A stretch of DNA of 64,000 nt from Paractinoplanes atraurantiacus (GCF_900215205.1 NZ_OBDY01000002.1:391867-455866), one strand, 5' to 3'; shown: positions 17,675 to 27,021, numbered from the stretch's first letter. Program-made: numbers and translations. The notes: generated by a model from the sequence alone, not told the origin.

Positions 17675-19438
17675 ATGCCGGAGATCGTGGGCGAGAGCCT
17701 GGCCAAAAGGTTGATCGCTTGGGGCGTGGACACCGTCTTCGGGCTTCCCGGGGACGGCATCAACGGGCTGATGGAGGGCTTCCGCCGGCATGCCGACCAG
17801 CTGAATTTCGTGCTGGTGCACCATGAGGAGGCGGCCGCCTTCATGGCCGTGGGCTACGCGAAGGCCACCGGCAAATTGGGCGTCTGCGCCGCGACCTCGG
17901 GGCCGGGCGCGATCCACCTGCTCAACGGCTTGTACGACGCGAAGCTCGACCACGTGCCGGTGCTGGCCATCACCGGCATGCAGGAGACCTCACTGCTGGG
18001 CTCGCGCTACCAGCAGGAGGTCCATTTGGACAGGCTGTACGAGGACGTGGCCGAGTACAACCTCATGATCACCAATCCGCAGCAGATGCCGGGTGTCGTG
18101 GACCTGGCCATCCGCAACGCTCTGATCAAGCGGACGGTCTCGCACCTGACGTTCCCCAACGACATCCAGATCGCGGCCGTCGACGAGGACCCGTACGCGC
18201 ACCCGGCGCCGGGCACCAAGCCGGTGAGCCTGCCGAACCTGGACCGGCCGCAACTGGCGCCGGGCGAACCGGAACTGCGGGCGGCGGCCGAGGTGCTCAA
18301 CGCGGCGGCCAAACCGGTGATCCTGGTCGGCGCCGGCGCTCTGCACGCCCGCGACGAGGTGATCGCGGTCGCCGAGAAGCTGGGTGCCCCGGTGGTCAAG
18401 ACGCTGCCCGGCAAGGCCGTCGTGCCCGACGACCACCCGGTCACCACCGGCGGGCTCGGGCTGCTCGGCACCAAGCCGAGCGAGGAGGCCATGGAGGAGT
18501 GCGACACCCTGCTCATGGTCGGCACCTCCTTCCCGTACGGGAAATATCTGCCCGACCCTGGCACAGCGCGTGTCGTGCAGATCGACGCCGACCCCACGCT
18601 GATCGGGCTGCGGCTGCCGGTGGAAGCCCCTATCACCGCGGACGCCAAGAAGGGCCTCCAGGGCCTGCTGCCGCTGCTGCGCGGCGGGGACAGCGGATTC
18701 CTGGACAAGTACCACAAGGAGATGGAGTCCTGGCGGGCCGACATGAAGGCGTTGCAGGACGAGAGCCGTGACCCGATCGCCCCGCAGTACGTCGTGGGCG
18801 TGCTCGACGAGCTGGCCGCCGACGACGCGATCATGACCTGTGACTCGGGAACGATCGCCACCTGGTCGGCGCGGCACTGGACGATCCGTGACCGGCGGCA
18901 GTACTTCCTGTCGGGCAACCTGGCCACGATGGCGCCCGGCCTGCCGTACGCGATCGGGATGCAGCACGCCTTCCCGGGCCGGCAGGTGATCGCGTACGTC
19001 GGCGACGGCGGGTTCGCGATGCTGATGGCCGACTTCCTCACCGCCGTACGCCATGACCTGCCGGTCAAGGTGATCATCAACAACAACAACTCGTACGGGC
19101 AGATCCTGTGGGAGCAGATCGTCCTCGGCTATCCCGAGTACGCCGTGCGCCACCGCCAGCCCGAGGCCGATTTCTCCACCTGGGCGCGCGGCTGCGGCGC
19201 CTACGGCGTCAAGGTCACCAAGCCCGGAGAGGTACGCGGCGCGATCTCGGACGCTCTGGCCCATCCCGGCCCGGCGCTGGTCGACATCGACGTCAACCCG
19301 AACGAGCCGCCGATGCCCGGCAAGGTCAAGTACGAGCAGGCCAAACACTTCACCGAGGCGTTCCTGAAAGGGCAGCCGCACAAGGCGGCGACCCTGGCCA
19401 CCGTGGTCCGCGACAAGATCAACGAGCTGCGGTCGTGA
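17675..19438 (+). CDS. TPP-dependent enzyme, pyruvate oxidase/pyruvate dehydrogenase (quinone) type
   Basis: 587 residues with the three-domain acetolactate synthase/PoxB layout. The N-terminal catalytic glutamate is in H-H-E-E-A-A-A-F, with T-S-G-P-G-A-I-H-L-L-N-G-L; the C-terminal TPP motif starts G-D-G-G-F-A-M and ends I-I-N-N-N-N. It probably oxidatively decarboxylates pyruvate to acetate with electrons to FAD/quinone. ATG 17675 is chosen with AAGGGA 7 nt upstream. The stop overlaps the next start (GTGA), so the two are translationally coupled. Other TPP substrates cannot be excluded. Confidence 0.85.
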   Translation: MPEIVGESLAKRLIAWGVDTVFGLPGDGINGLMEGFRRHADQLNFVLVHHEEAAAFMAVGYAKATGKLGVCAATSGPGAIHLLNGLYDAKLDHVPVLAITGMQETSLLGSRYQQEVHLDRLYEDVAEYNLMITNPQQMPGVVDLAIRNALIKRTVSHLTFPNDIQIAAVDEDPYAHPAPGTKPVSLPNLDRPQLAPGEPELRAAAEVLNAAAKPVILVGAGALHARDEVIAVAEKLGAPVVKTLPGKAVVPDDHPVTTGGLGLLGTKPSEEAMEECDTLLMVGTSFPYGKYLPDPGTARVVQIDADPTLIGLRLPVEAPITADAKKGLQGLLPLLRGGDSGFLDKYHKEMESWRADMKALQDESRDPIAPQYVVGVLDELAADDAIMTCDSGTIATWSARHWTIRDRRQYFLSGNLATMAPGLPYAIGMQHAFPGRQVIAYVGDGGFAMLMADFLTAVRHDLPVKVIINNNNSYGQILWEQIVLGYPEYAVRHRQPEADFSTWARGCGAYGVKVTKPGEVRGAISDALAHPGPALVDIDVNPNEPPMPGKVKYEQAKHFTEAFLKGQPHKAATLATVVRDKINELRS

Positions 19439-22400
19439 CCACGGTTCATCTGCCCGATCCGGTCCGGCGGGCGCCGGACACCGGCGACATCGATGTCGCC
19501 GCGCTGGAACGGGACCTGACGGCCGAGGTGGACGGTGAGGTCCGCTTCGACGCCGGCTCCCGCGCGGCGTACTCCACCGACGCCTCCAACTACCGGCAGG
19601 TGCCCATTGGCGTGGTCGTGCCCCGCACGGTGGAGGCGGCCGTGGCCGCCGTCGCGGTCTGCCGCCGCTACGGCGCGCCGATCACCTCCCGCGGCGGCGG
19701 CACCAGTCTGGCCGGTGAGTGCACCAACGTGGCCGTGATCGTCGACTGGTCCAAGTACTGCCACCGGCTGCTCGAGGTCGACACCGAGAACCGGACCTGC
19801 CTGGTTGAGCCCGGTATCGTGCTCGACCTGCTCAACGAGCAGTTGAAGGACACCGGCCTGGAGTACGGGCCGTCGCCGGCCACACACGATCACTGCACCC
19901 TGGGCGGGATGATCGGCAACAACTCCTGCGGAGCGACCGCGCAGCGTACGGGCAAGGTCGTCGACAACGTCGTCGAGCTGGAAGTGCTGCTGTACGACGG
20001 CACCCGCATCTGGGTGGGGGAAACCTCGGAGGTCGAGTACGACCGCATCGTGGCGGCCGGGGGTCGCCAGGCGGAGATCTACCGGCAGCTGCGGGCGCTG
20101 CGGGATGAGTACCTGGCGCAGATCCGTACGCGCTATCCGGACATTCCGCGGCGGGTGTCGGGCTACAACCTCGACAGCCTGCTGCCGGAGAAGAACTTCC
20201 ACGTCGCGCAGGCTTTGGTCGGTACGGAAGGCACCTGCGTGACGGTGCTGCGGGCCCGGCTCAAGCTGGTGCCGGTGGTCAAGGCCCGCACGCTGGCGTT
20301 CCTGTCCTATCCAGATATCGCAACCGCGGCCGACGACGTGCCGAAGATCCTGCCGCACCAGCCGATCGCGCTGGAGGGCATCGACCGCAAACTGATCGAC
20401 TTCCAGCAGCGCAAGCACCTCAACCCCGACGCGCTGGCGTTGCTGCCGGAGCAGGGCGCTTACCTGCTGGTGCAGATGGGCGGCGACAGCGAGGAGCAGG
20501 CGGACGGGGCCGCCGACGCGATGCTGGCCGCCCTGGGCAAGAAGCGCGACGAGCCGGATGTCGGGTTCTTCGACGATCCCGACCACGAGAAGCAGATGTG
20601 GCTGATCCGCGAGTCCGGCCTGGGTGCCACGGCCCGCGTACCGGGCCTGCCCGACACCTGGCCCGGCTGGGAGGACTCCGCCGTCGACCCGAAGGACCTG
20701 GGTGACTACCTGCGGGACTTGCGCAAGCTGTACGAGGAGTACGGCTACCAGCAGGCCTCGCTCTACGGCCATTTCGGGCAGGGCTGCGTGCACACCCGTA
20801 TCCCCTTCGACCTGGAGAACGCCGACGGCATCGCCGCGTTCCGGTCGTTCATCGAGCGGGCGGCCGACCTGGTCGTGCGCTACGGCGGCTCGTTCTCCGG
20901 CGAGCACGGCGACGGGCAGGCCCGTGCGGAACTGCTGCCGAAGATGTTCGGCGACGACCTCGTCCGCGCGTTCGGCCAGTTCAAGGCGATCTTCGACCCG
21001 GACAACCGGATGAATCCCGGCAAGGTCACCGCTCCCGATCCCCTCGACGGCCAGCTGCGGCTCGGCGCCGACTACAACCATGGCGACCTGGCCACGCACT
21101 TCCGGTATCCGCACGACGAGGGAAGCTTCGGCCGGGCGGTGCTGCGCTGCGTAGGTGTCGGGAAGTGCCGGCGGCACTCCGGCGGCGTCATGTGCCCGTC
21201 GTACATGGCGACCAAGGAGGAAGAGCACTCCACCCGGGGACGAGCCCGGCTGCTGTTCGAGATGCTCGACGGCGCCGAGCGCGGCGGGGCGATCGGCGAC
21301 GGCTGGCGCTCCGACGAGGTCAAAGATGCCCTCGACCTGTGCCTGGCCTGCAAGGGCTGCAAGGCCGACTGCCCGGTCAATGTCGACATGGCCACCTACA
21401 AGGCCGAATTCCTCGCCCACCACTACGAGGGCCGACTTCGGCCCCGGGCCCACTACGCCATGGGCTGGCTCCCGCTCGCCGCCGCCGCGGTCACCGCCAC
21501 GGCGCCCCGGCTGGTCAACGCCCTGTCCCACGCGCCCGGGCTGGCCTGGCTGGCGAAGAAGACGGCCGGCGTCGACGTCCGCCGCGAGGTGCCGGTCTTC
21601 GCCGCGGAGAGCTTCCAGCAGTGGTTCGCCCGCCGCACCCCACGCGGCGGCGGCGAGCGCGGCGAGGTTGTGCTGTGGCCGGACACCTTCACCAACAACT
21701 TCGATCCCGGCATAGCCATGGCCGCAGTCGAGGTAGTGGAGGATGCGGGCTGGCGTGTGATCGTTCCCGAGCAACGGGTGTGCTGCGGCCTGACCTGGAT
21801 CTCCACCGGCCAGCTCGACGTCGCCAAGCGCGTTCTCCAGCGTACGGTCGAGGTGCTGAGCCCTCACCTGCGGGCCGGAACGCTGATCCTCGGGCTGGAA
21901 CCCAGCTGCACCGCGGTGTTCCGAAGTGACGCCGAGGAGCTCTTCCCGGACGATCAGGATGTCGAACGGCTGCGCCGGCAGACCGTCACGCTGGCCGAGC
22001 TGCTCACCGCACACACGCCCGGATGGCAGCCGCCGCGGGTCACACGCACCGCCCACGTGCAGACCCACTGCCACCATCACGCGGTCATGGGATTCGCCGC
22101 GGACACCAAGCTGCTGACCGGCGCCGGGGTCGACGTCGACGTGCTCGACTCGGGCTGCTGCGGACTCGCCGGCAACTTCGGCTTCGAACAGGGCCACTAC
22201 GAGGTCTCCGAGGCCTGCGCCGAACGGGTCCTGCTGCCCGCGGTCCGCGAGGCCGCCCCGAGCGACGTGATCCTGGCCGACGGGTTCAGCTGCCGCACCC
22301 AGGTGCAGCAGAGCGACAGCGGCGGCCGTCGCGGTGTCCACCTCGCCGAACTTCTGGCCGCCGGCCTCGACGGCGACGACGGGCGCGGCGTCCCGGAGCA

Positions 22401-22518
22401 ACGCTGGGCCGATCGTCCCGGCGCCCCGTCGCGGCCGCTGCAACTGCTCACCACCACGGCAGTGGCCGGCGCAGCGGCCGTCGCGCTCGGCTACGGGCTG
22501 CGCCGATGGTCACGCTGA
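19435..22518 (+). CDS. FAD/Fe-S D-lactate (or glycolate) dehydrogenase, GlcD-GlcF-type fusion
   Basis: 1027 residues. An N-terminal FAD-binding-4 domain (S-R-G-G-G-T-S-L-A-G; G-G-M-I-G-N-N-S-C-G) is followed by the FAD-oxidase C domain (E-G-T near 270; S-G-E-H-G-D-G near 490). Next come two cysteine clusters for Fe-S (C-x5-C-x8-C then C-L-A-C-K-G-C-K-A-D-C-P) and a CCG domain (C-C-G-L twice). A hydrophobic C-terminal helix (T-T-A-V-A-G-A-A-A-V-A-L-G-Y-G-L) may anchor it to the membrane. It oxidises a 2-hydroxyacid, probably D-lactate, passing electrons to quinone. GTG 19435 overlaps the TPP enzyme stop, suggesting a lactate-pyruvate-acetate route. Confidence 0.87.
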   Translation: MTTVHLPDPVRRAPDTGDIDVAALERDLTAEVDGEVRFDAGSRAAYSTDASNYRQVPIGVVVPRTVEAAVAAVAVCRRYGAPITSRGGGTSLAGECTNVAVIVDWSKYCHRLLEVDTENRTCLVEPGIVLDLLNEQLKDTGLEYGPSPATHDHCTLGGMIGNNSCGATAQRTGKVVDNVVELEVLLYDGTRIWVGETSEVEYDRIVAAGGRQAEIYRQLRALRDEYLAQIRTRYPDIPRRVSGYNLDSLLPEKNFHVAQALVGTEGTCVTVLRARLKLVPVVKARTLAFLSYPDIATAADDVPKILPHQPIALEGIDRKLIDFQQRKHLNPDALALLPEQGAYLLVQMGGDSEEQADGAADAMLAALGKKRDEPDVGFFDDPDHEKQMWLIRESGLGATARVPGLPDTWPGWEDSAVDPKDLGDYLRDLRKLYEEYGYQQASLYGHFGQGCVHTRIPFDLENADGIAAFRSFIERAADLVVRYGGSFSGEHGDGQARAELLPKMFGDDLVRAFGQFKAIFDPDNRMNPGKVTAPDPLDGQLRLGADYNHGDLATHFRYPHDEGSFGRAVLRCVGVGKCRRHSGGVMCPSYMATKEEEHSTRGRARLLFEMLDGAERGGAIGDGWRSDEVKDALDLCLACKGCKADCPVNVDMATYKAEFLAHHYEGRLRPRAHYAMGWLPLAAAAVTATAPRLVNALSHAPGLAWLAKKTAGVDVRREVPVFAAESFQQWFARRTPRGGGERGEVVLWPDTFTNNFDPGIAMAAVEVVEDAGWRVIVPEQRVCCGLTWISTGQLDVAKRVLQRTVEVLSPHLRAGTLILGLEPSCTAVFRSDAEELFPDDQDVERLRRQTVTLAELLTAHTPGWQPPRVTRTAHVQTHCHHHAVMGFAADTKLLTGAGVDVDVLDSGCCGLAGNFGFEQGHYEVSEACAERVLLPAVREAAPSDVILADGFSCRTQVQQSDSGGRRGVHLAELLAAGLDGDDGRGVPEQRWADRPGAPSRPLQLLTTTAVAGAAAVALGYGLRRWSR

Positions 22519-23585
22519 CCGCCGCCGCGTACACGATCCCCACGGACGAGCCCGAGGGCGACGGCACGCTGGCCTGGACGAGCACCACCTTGGTGCTCGT
22601 CCAGGCCCGGGCCGGCGACGTCACCGGGATCGGCTGGACCTATGGGCCGCCGGCGATCGTGGGGATCGTGAACGACCTGCTGGCCGAGGTGGTCGCCGAC
22701 GTCGACCCGGACGACACCCCGGCCGCTTGGTCGGCCATGCGCCGGCGGCTGCGCAACGCCGGCCGGCCCGGCATCGGCGGACTGGCTCTCTCCGCCGCCG
22801 ACAACGCGCTGTGGGACCTGAAGGCCCGCCGTCTGGAGATATCGCTGGCCCGGTTGCTCGGCTCGGCCCGCACGGCCGTCCCGGTCTACGGCAGCGGCGG
22901 CTTCACCACATACGACACTCACCGCCAGCACGCGCAGCTCTCCGGCTGGGTCCACGACGAGGGTATTCCTCGCGTCAAGATCAAGATTGGGGAGTCGTGG
23001 GGAACCGAGATCGACCGGGACCTGGCCCGGATGGCGGCCGCCCGCGAGACGATCGGCGAGGCCGAGCTGTTCGTCGACGCCAACGGCGCCTACCAGCGCA
23101 AGCAGGCCGTCCGGGTGATGAGGGCGGCCGCGGACCTCGGCGTGCTCTGGTTCGAGGAGCCGGTGAGCTCCGACGATCTGAAAGGACTCGGCCACGTGCG
23201 CGACGCCGTCTCGCCCGACGTGACGGCCGGCGAATACGGCTACGACCTCGTCTACTTCAAACGGATGGCCCCGTACGTCGACTGCTTGCAGATCGACGTC
23301 ACCCGCTGCGGAGGCATCACTGAGTTCCAGCGAGCAGCGGCCGTAGCCGCCGCGCACGGCCTCGAGATCTCCGGGCACTGCGCCCCGCATCAGCACCTGG
23401 CCGTGGCCGCCGCCACCCCGAACCTGCGGCACCTGGAATGGTTCCACGACCACGTACGCATCGAGCGGATGCTCTTCGACGGCGCCACCAGCGCCGAAGG
23501 CGGCGCTGTCACCGTCAACCGCCAGACACCGGGGAACGGCCTGATCTTCCGCGACTCGGACGCCGAACCGTGGCGAACCGGCTGA
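22506..23585 (+). CDS. enolase-superfamily enzyme (mandelate racemase/muconate-lactonizing type)
   Basis: 359 residues. The barrel motifs are in order: V-K-I-K-I-G (KxK catalytic lysine), V-D-A-N-G-A-Y (first metal Asp), F-E-E-P-V (second metal Glu), T-A-G-E-Y-G (third metal Glu), Q-I-D-V-T-R-C-G-G-I and S-G-H-C-A-P-H-Q-H. This gives the carboxylate-abstraction chemistry of sugar-acid dehydratases or racemases; the substrate is unknown. ATG 22506 overlaps the end of the lactate dehydrogenase gene by 13 nt, making it the third gene of a coupled operon. Confidence 0.85.
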   Translation: MVTLTAAAYTIPTDEPEGDGTLAWTSTTLVLVQARAGDVTGIGWTYGPPAIVGIVNDLLAEVVADVDPDDTPAAWSAMRRRLRNAGRPGIGGLALSAADNALWDLKARRLEISLARLLGSARTAVPVYGSGGFTTYDTHRQHAQLSGWVHDEGIPRVKIKIGESWGTEIDRDLARMAAARETIGEAELFVDANGAYQRKQAVRVMRAAADLGVLWFEEPVSSDDLKGLGHVRDAVSPDVTAGEYGYDLVYFKRMAPYVDCLQIDVTRCGGITEFQRAAAVAAAHGLEISGHCAPHQHLAVAAATPNLRHLEWFHDHVRIERMLFDGATSAEGGAVTVNRQTPGNGLIFRDSDAEPWRTG

Positions 23586-23602
23586 GCAACTCGTGCATGG
23601 GT

Positions 23603-23620
23603 CGTCATGAAACTGTCATG
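23603..23620 (+). promoter_or_regulatory. GTCA direct-repeat box 3 with -10-like element
   Basis: CGTCATGAAAC-TGTCATG: GTCA at 23604 and 23615; TCGCCACA follows 20 nt after the second GTCA. Same orientation as the STAS gene starting at 23685. Confidence 0.65.
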
Positions 23621-23684
23621 TTCCCGCGGAGCCATCGCCACAAGGGTCCGCGACGCTGATCGACGTGAACGACGAGATGCGGCG

Positions 23685-24260
23685 ATGGCAGTGACAGCAG
23701 TGACGTACGGCCAGGGCCCGGGCGTGCAGGTCATCTGTGACGGCTGCGGCGGCCGGGCGCTGGTGGACGGAGGAGGGCTGCACGACGGTCACGTGGTTCA
23801 CGTGGCGGTGAGCTCGATCGGCTGGACCGGGAGCACGTTCGCTCGCGGTCCACACCACTGCCGGCGATGCTCGGCGGACGGAAGGACCATAGCCCGGGCC
23901 GGTGGGGATATCTCGGTCGAGCTCCGGCCGGCCGCGGCGATACTCCGCCTCTTCGGCGACGTCGGCGCCGGCGACACGGCGGCGCTGCGAACAACTCTTG
24001 CGGGCGCGGCGTCGGCGCGCCGCGCCGTCGTCGTCGACCTGACAGAGACCCGTACGATCCATCCTGCGGCATTGGCTGTGTTCGTTGATGCCTGTACGGC
24101 CGGGGAGCCCGACCACAACACGGTGGTGCTGGCCGGCCCGTCGCGGTCGGTGCGCACCTCGTTACGCCTGATGCGGCCGCACGCCACGTTCCCGACCTTC
24201 GGCACCGTTCGCCAGGCTGTCGTGGCCGTCTCACGCGCAGACCATCGCGCCGCGGCGTAG
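23685..24260 (+). CDS. zinc-ribbon-STAS fusion protein
   Basis: 191 residues. The N-terminal ~75 residues carry two cysteine pairs, I-C-D-G-C-G-G and H-H-C-R-R-C, joined by S-S-I-G-W-T-G-S-T-F-x-R-G-P, forming a probable zinc ribbon. The C-terminal ~110 residues are a STAS domain (V-V-V-D-L-T-E-T-R-T-I-H-P-A-A-L). At the phosphosite position there is proline rather than serine. It is a paralogue of 45413-45967, with the same two-domain order. No function can be assigned; a DNA- or protein-binding signalling adaptor is a guess. Start ATG 23685 is set by domain fit; the ribosome site is weak. Confidence 0.7.
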   Translation: MAVTAVTYGQGPGVQVICDGCGGRALVDGGGLHDGHVVHVAVSSIGWTGSTFARGPHHCRRCSADGRTIARAGGDISVELRPAAAILRLFGDVGAGDTAALRTTLAGAASARRAVVVDLTETRTIHPAALAVFVDACTAGEPDHNTVVLAGPSRSVRTSLRLMRPHATFPTFGTVRQAVVAVSRADHRAAA

Positions 24261-24286
24261 CGCCGGCAAGACCGAGGAGGCCGCCT

Positions 24287-24820
24287 ATGCAGCCGCTGCC
24301 GGATGACGAGTTCCTTGCGCAGCACCGGAGACGTGACCCTGTCGTCGCATCCGACGAGGTCCGCGCGGCGCTGGCCGTGGTGCTCGGGTTGAATGGCGAC
24401 GAGCGGACGAGCCATGAGCCGATCCGGGTGAGTGTCCAGAACGGTGTCGTGGTTCTCGACGGCACGGTGAGCTCGTGGGCGGCTCGGGAGAGAGCCGCGG
24501 ACCTTGTCCGTACCACGGTCGCCGGTCTTGACATCTGCAACGCCCTCCGGGTTCGTGCCGACCCGCGGGCCCGGCGCAGCCAGGACGAGTTCGACACGAT
24601 CGTGGCCGGTCTGACCCCTTCCTCCTCGAACGCGGCCGGCTTGCGGCGAGTTGCTCGGGCCATCATGGCTGCACCCGGTGTATCCGCCACGATTGTGTTC
24701 TCGCTGGCGCTTCCCTGGTATCTGTTGGTGACCGGTTGGGCCGGAGTGCCCATGATGGCCGCCATACTTGCCGTCACCGCGATCGCGGTGACTGGGCCGA
24801 AAGGCGGCAAGGCTGAGTGA
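24287..24820 (+). CDS. BON-domain membrane protein
   Basis: 177 residues. A BON domain spans about 45-95 (I-R-V-S-V-Q-N-G-V-V-V-L-D-G-T-V, then A-A-R-E-R-A-A-D-L and V-A-G-L-x-x-x-x-N-A-L). It is followed by a charged linker and two C-terminal membrane helices (I-V-F-S-L-A-L-P-W-Y-L-L-V and M-A-A-I-L-A-V-T-A-I-A-V). BON domains bind membranes or phospholipids in stress proteins. ATG 24287 has GAGGAGG 6 nt upstream. It lies 26 nt after the zinc-ribbon-STAS gene, so probably the same operon. Confidence 0.78.
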   Translation: MQPLPDDEFLAQHRRRDPVVASDEVRAALAVVLGLNGDERTSHEPIRVSVQNGVVVLDGTVSSWAARERAADLVRTTVAGLDICNALRVRADPRARRSQDEFDTIVAGLTPSSSNAAGLRRVARAIMAAPGVSATIVFSLALPWYLLVTGWAGVPMMAAILAVTAIAVTGPKGGKAE

Positions 24821-24842
24821 TCCGAAACAGCGGCGCCCGCGT

Positions 24843-24860
24843 TGTCATTGAGATGTCACG
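24843..24860 (+). promoter_or_regulatory. GTCA direct-repeat box 4 with -10-like element
   Basis: TGTCATTGAGA-TGTCACG: GTCA at 24844 and 24855; GCGCCATG follows 20 nt after the second repeat. It is upstream of the STAS gene start at 24934. Confidence 0.6.
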
Positions 24861-24933
24861 ATGTTGCGGGCAATGCGCCATGGCCGACGAGCAGTCTGAC
24901 ACCGAAAAGTGTTGGACGGTGGAGGAGGCCAGG

Positions 24934-25305
24934 ATGGACAGCATGCCGACCGACCGGATCACCTCGGTGACGCTCGCCGGTGCCGCTGTGGTCGAACTCC
25001 ATGGTGACATCGACGTCGAGGTGGCCGAACCGTTGCAGGACCAGCTCGCCGACGGCCTCGAGCGCCGCGACGACATCCTGGTCGACGCATCCGACGTCTC
25101 GCTGATCGACTGTGCCTCCCTCGGCGTGCTGATCCAGGCCCATCAGCGCGCGGATCGTCGCGGTTGCCGGTTCTGCCTGGTCGCGCCGTCACCGGCGATG
25201 AGGCGGACGTTGGCCGGCACGGGCCTCGACGCTGCCTTTCCGATCTTTCGTAGCCGAGCTCATGCGGCCGCCGTAGCCTCGGCTGGCCGGCGGCTGGCTG
25301 CCTGA
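24934..25305 (+). CDS. STAS-domain protein with Cys at the phosphosite
   Basis: 123 residues. Canonical STAS order: V-V-E-L-H-G-D-I-D, I-L-V-D-A-S-D-V-S-L-I-D-C-A-S-L-G-V-L, then F-C-L-V-A-P-S-P-A-M-R-R-T-L. The phosphoserine position of antagonists (D-S-x-G) is cysteine here (D-C-A-S). ATG 24934 is chosen because GGAGG lies 7 nt upstream; a longer frame from 24817 would contain the promoter box and is less likely. Confidence 0.78.
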   Translation: MDSMPTDRITSVTLAGAAVVELHGDIDVEVAEPLQDQLADGLERRDDILVDASDVSLIDCASLGVLIQAHQRADRRGCRFCLVAPSPAMRRTLAGTGLDAAFPIFRSRAHAAAVASAGRRLAA

Positions 25306-25315
25306 GCCAGCCGAG

Positions 25316-25333
25316 AGTCATCGATTCGTCATG
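25316..25333 (+). promoter_or_regulatory. GTCA direct-repeat box 5 with -10-like element
   Basis: AGTCATCGATT-CGTCATG: GTCA at 25317 and 25328; CCGCCATAGG 20 nt later. It is 183 nt upstream of the 6-phosphogluconate dehydrogenase start, in the same orientation. Confidence 0.6.
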
Positions 25334-25515
25334 ATGCCGGGGTCCGGCCGCCATAGGTGAGCGTCATGGTGGTGTCCGGATGCCGCGGTCGTTTCGGGCC
25401 GCTTCGCCCCCCATGTTCACCGGTGGCTCGCCGGCCGCGGCATTCCGGCCCGCGTGGCGCTCTTCGAGGGAATGCAGGCGAAGACCGGTGAGCGTCATGA
25501 TTCGAGGATGGTGTC

Positions 25516-26535
25516 ATGCAGATAGCAATGGTCGGTCTCGGGCGGATGGGGTCCAACCTGGTCCGCAGACTCATGGCTGCCGGGCACGACTGCGTCGTGT
25601 TCGACACCGATCCGGCGTCGGTCGAGGCCTTGTCCGGCGAGGGCGCGACGGGTAGCGAATCGCTCGCCGACCTGGTCGGCAAGCTGGCTCAGCCCCGGGC
25701 CGTCTGGGTGATGGTGCCCGCGGGCGGTCCGACCGAGCACGTTGTCGGCGAGCTGGCCGAGCACCTCGATGCCGGAGACACGATCATCGACGGCGGAAAC
25801 TCGTACTACCGTGACGATATCGTCCGGTCATCCGCTCTGGCGGATCGCGGGATCCACTATGTCGACGTGGGCACCAGCGGTGGTGTGTGGGGCCGGGAGC
25901 GTGGCTACTGTCTGATGATCGGCGGGGAAGGCGACGTGGTCGGCCGGTTGTCGCCCTTGTTCGCCGCGATCGCACCGGGAGCCGGGGCGGCGGAGCGTAC
26001 GCCCGGTCGCACCGGTGAACCCGCCCCGGCGGAACAGGGCTTCCTGCACTGCGGCCCGGCCGGGGCGGGGCACTTCGTCAAGATGGTGCACAACGGCATC
26101 GAGTACGGGCTCATGGCCGCGTACGCCGAGGGCCTCAACATTCTGCGCAACGCCGGTATCGGTACGGCTCAGCAGCAGGCCGACGCCGAGACCGCCCCGC
26201 TCGCACATCCGGAGTTCTACCGCTACGACCTGGACATCGCGGCGATTGCCGAGGTTTGGCGCCGCGGCAGCGTCATCTCGTCCTGGCTGCTCGACCTTAC
26301 GGCCACCGCGCTCGCCGAATCGCCGGACCTGCACGAGTACTCCGGCCGGGTATCGGACTCCGGGGAGGGCCGGTGGACCGCCGTGGCCGCCATCGAAGAA
26401 GGGGTGCCCGCCCCGGTGTTGATGACGGCGCTCGCCTCCCGGTTCGGCTCTCGTGGCCTGGACCATTTCGCCAGCCAGACGCTCTCGGCCATGCGCCAGC
26501 AGTTCGGTGGTCATGCCGAGAAGCCGGCCGAGTGA
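25516..26535 (+). CDS. gnd: 6-phosphogluconate dehydrogenase, decarboxylating (short GndA/YqeC type)
   Basis: 339 residues, matching the ~300-340-residue short form rather than the ~470-residue form. Rossmann motif [10 protein letters not shown] near the N-terminus, D-G-G-N-S-Y-Y at ~92-98, V-G-T-S-G-G-V-W-G, and the catalytic helix [14 protein letters not shown]. It oxidises 6-phosphogluconate to ribulose 5-phosphate, CO2 and NAD(P)H. F-D-T-D after the dinucleotide motif suggests an NAD-type pocket. With the glucose dehydrogenase at 39.8 kb it could form a gluconate route. Confidence 0.9.
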   Translation: MQIAMVGLGRMGSNLVRRLMAAGHDCVVFDTDPASVEALSGEGATGSESLADLVGKLAQPRAVWVMVPAGGPTEHVVGELAEHLDAGDTIIDGGNSYYRDDIVRSSALADRGIHYVDVGTSGGVWGRERGYCLMIGGEGDVVGRLSPLFAAIAPGAGAAERTPGRTGEPAPAEQGFLHCGPAGAGHFVKMVHNGIEYGLMAAYAEGLNILRNAGIGTAQQQADAETAPLAHPEFYRYDLDIAAIAEVWRRGSVISSWLLDLTATALAESPDLHEYSGRVSDSGEGRWTAVAAIEEGVPAPVLMTALASRFGSRGLDHFASQTLSAMRQQFGGHAEKPAE

Positions 26536-26661
26536 TACGGACGGCGAAGGAGCAACCGGCTCGGCCGTGATGAGCAGGGCGAGGCAGCCGAAGCCCACCG
26601 CCCAGCCCCGGCGCCTGAGCGCGGCCCGGACGTGAGGCGGCACGATGCCTCCGCGAGCTGG

Positions 26662-26680
26662 TCATGACAGCTTTGTGACG
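26662..26680 (-). promoter_or_regulatory. GTCA direct-repeat box 6
   Basis: On the minus strand CGTCACAAAGC-TGTCATG, 11-bp period (TGAC at 26665 and 26676 on plus). It points left, toward the 3' end of gnd, where only a short antisense frame starting with GTG 26643 (GGAGG 4 nt before) is available. Confidence 0.5.
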
Positions 26681-26715
26681 AAGGAGCAGAAGGGGCCTTC
26701 CGGCCCGGCCCAAGG

Positions 26716-26922
26716 TTAGATCCTGGGCTTGAGACCGGTGCCCGATCTTGTGCCGGCTCGGTCGGCGGGGTGGGGACTCCGGCGCCCCGACGGCAAGGCG
26801 CCGATCACCGAGGCGGTCAGTCCGGCGGCTCCGAGAACCACGAGCCAGAGGGTCAAGGTGACGAGCCCGGCGGCGACGACGCTCAGGCCGCCGACGACCA
26901 GGTGAGGCAGGGGGATGCGCAT
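26716..26922 (-). CDS. small membrane protein
   Basis: 68 residues: two adjacent hydrophobic stretches (L-V-V-G-G-L-S-V-V-A-A-G-L-V-T-L-T-L-W and V-L-G-A-A-G-L-T-A-S-V-I-G) followed by a basic, proline-rich tail. No family recognised. ATG 26922 has AAAGGA 9 nt upstream. Divergent from the lipoprotein gene at 27022. Confidence 0.55.
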   Translation of the reverse strand: MRIPLPHLVVGGLSVVAAGLVTLTLWLVVLGAAGLTASVIGALPSGRRSPHPADRAGTRSGTGLKPRI

Positions 26923-27021
26923 GCGCCCGGTCCTTTCGTCGATGTGTGTCCAGCGTCGCGGCGGACCGTGGCGGTCGGCCCACAACGATTTGACAGGTCG
27001 ATGACGGAAGGAGCGGGCAGG

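Noticed and set aside
19201..22443. 1080-codon minus-strand open frame
   Set aside because: Lies wholly opposite the FAD/Fe-S dehydrogenase; no ribosome site or family motif.
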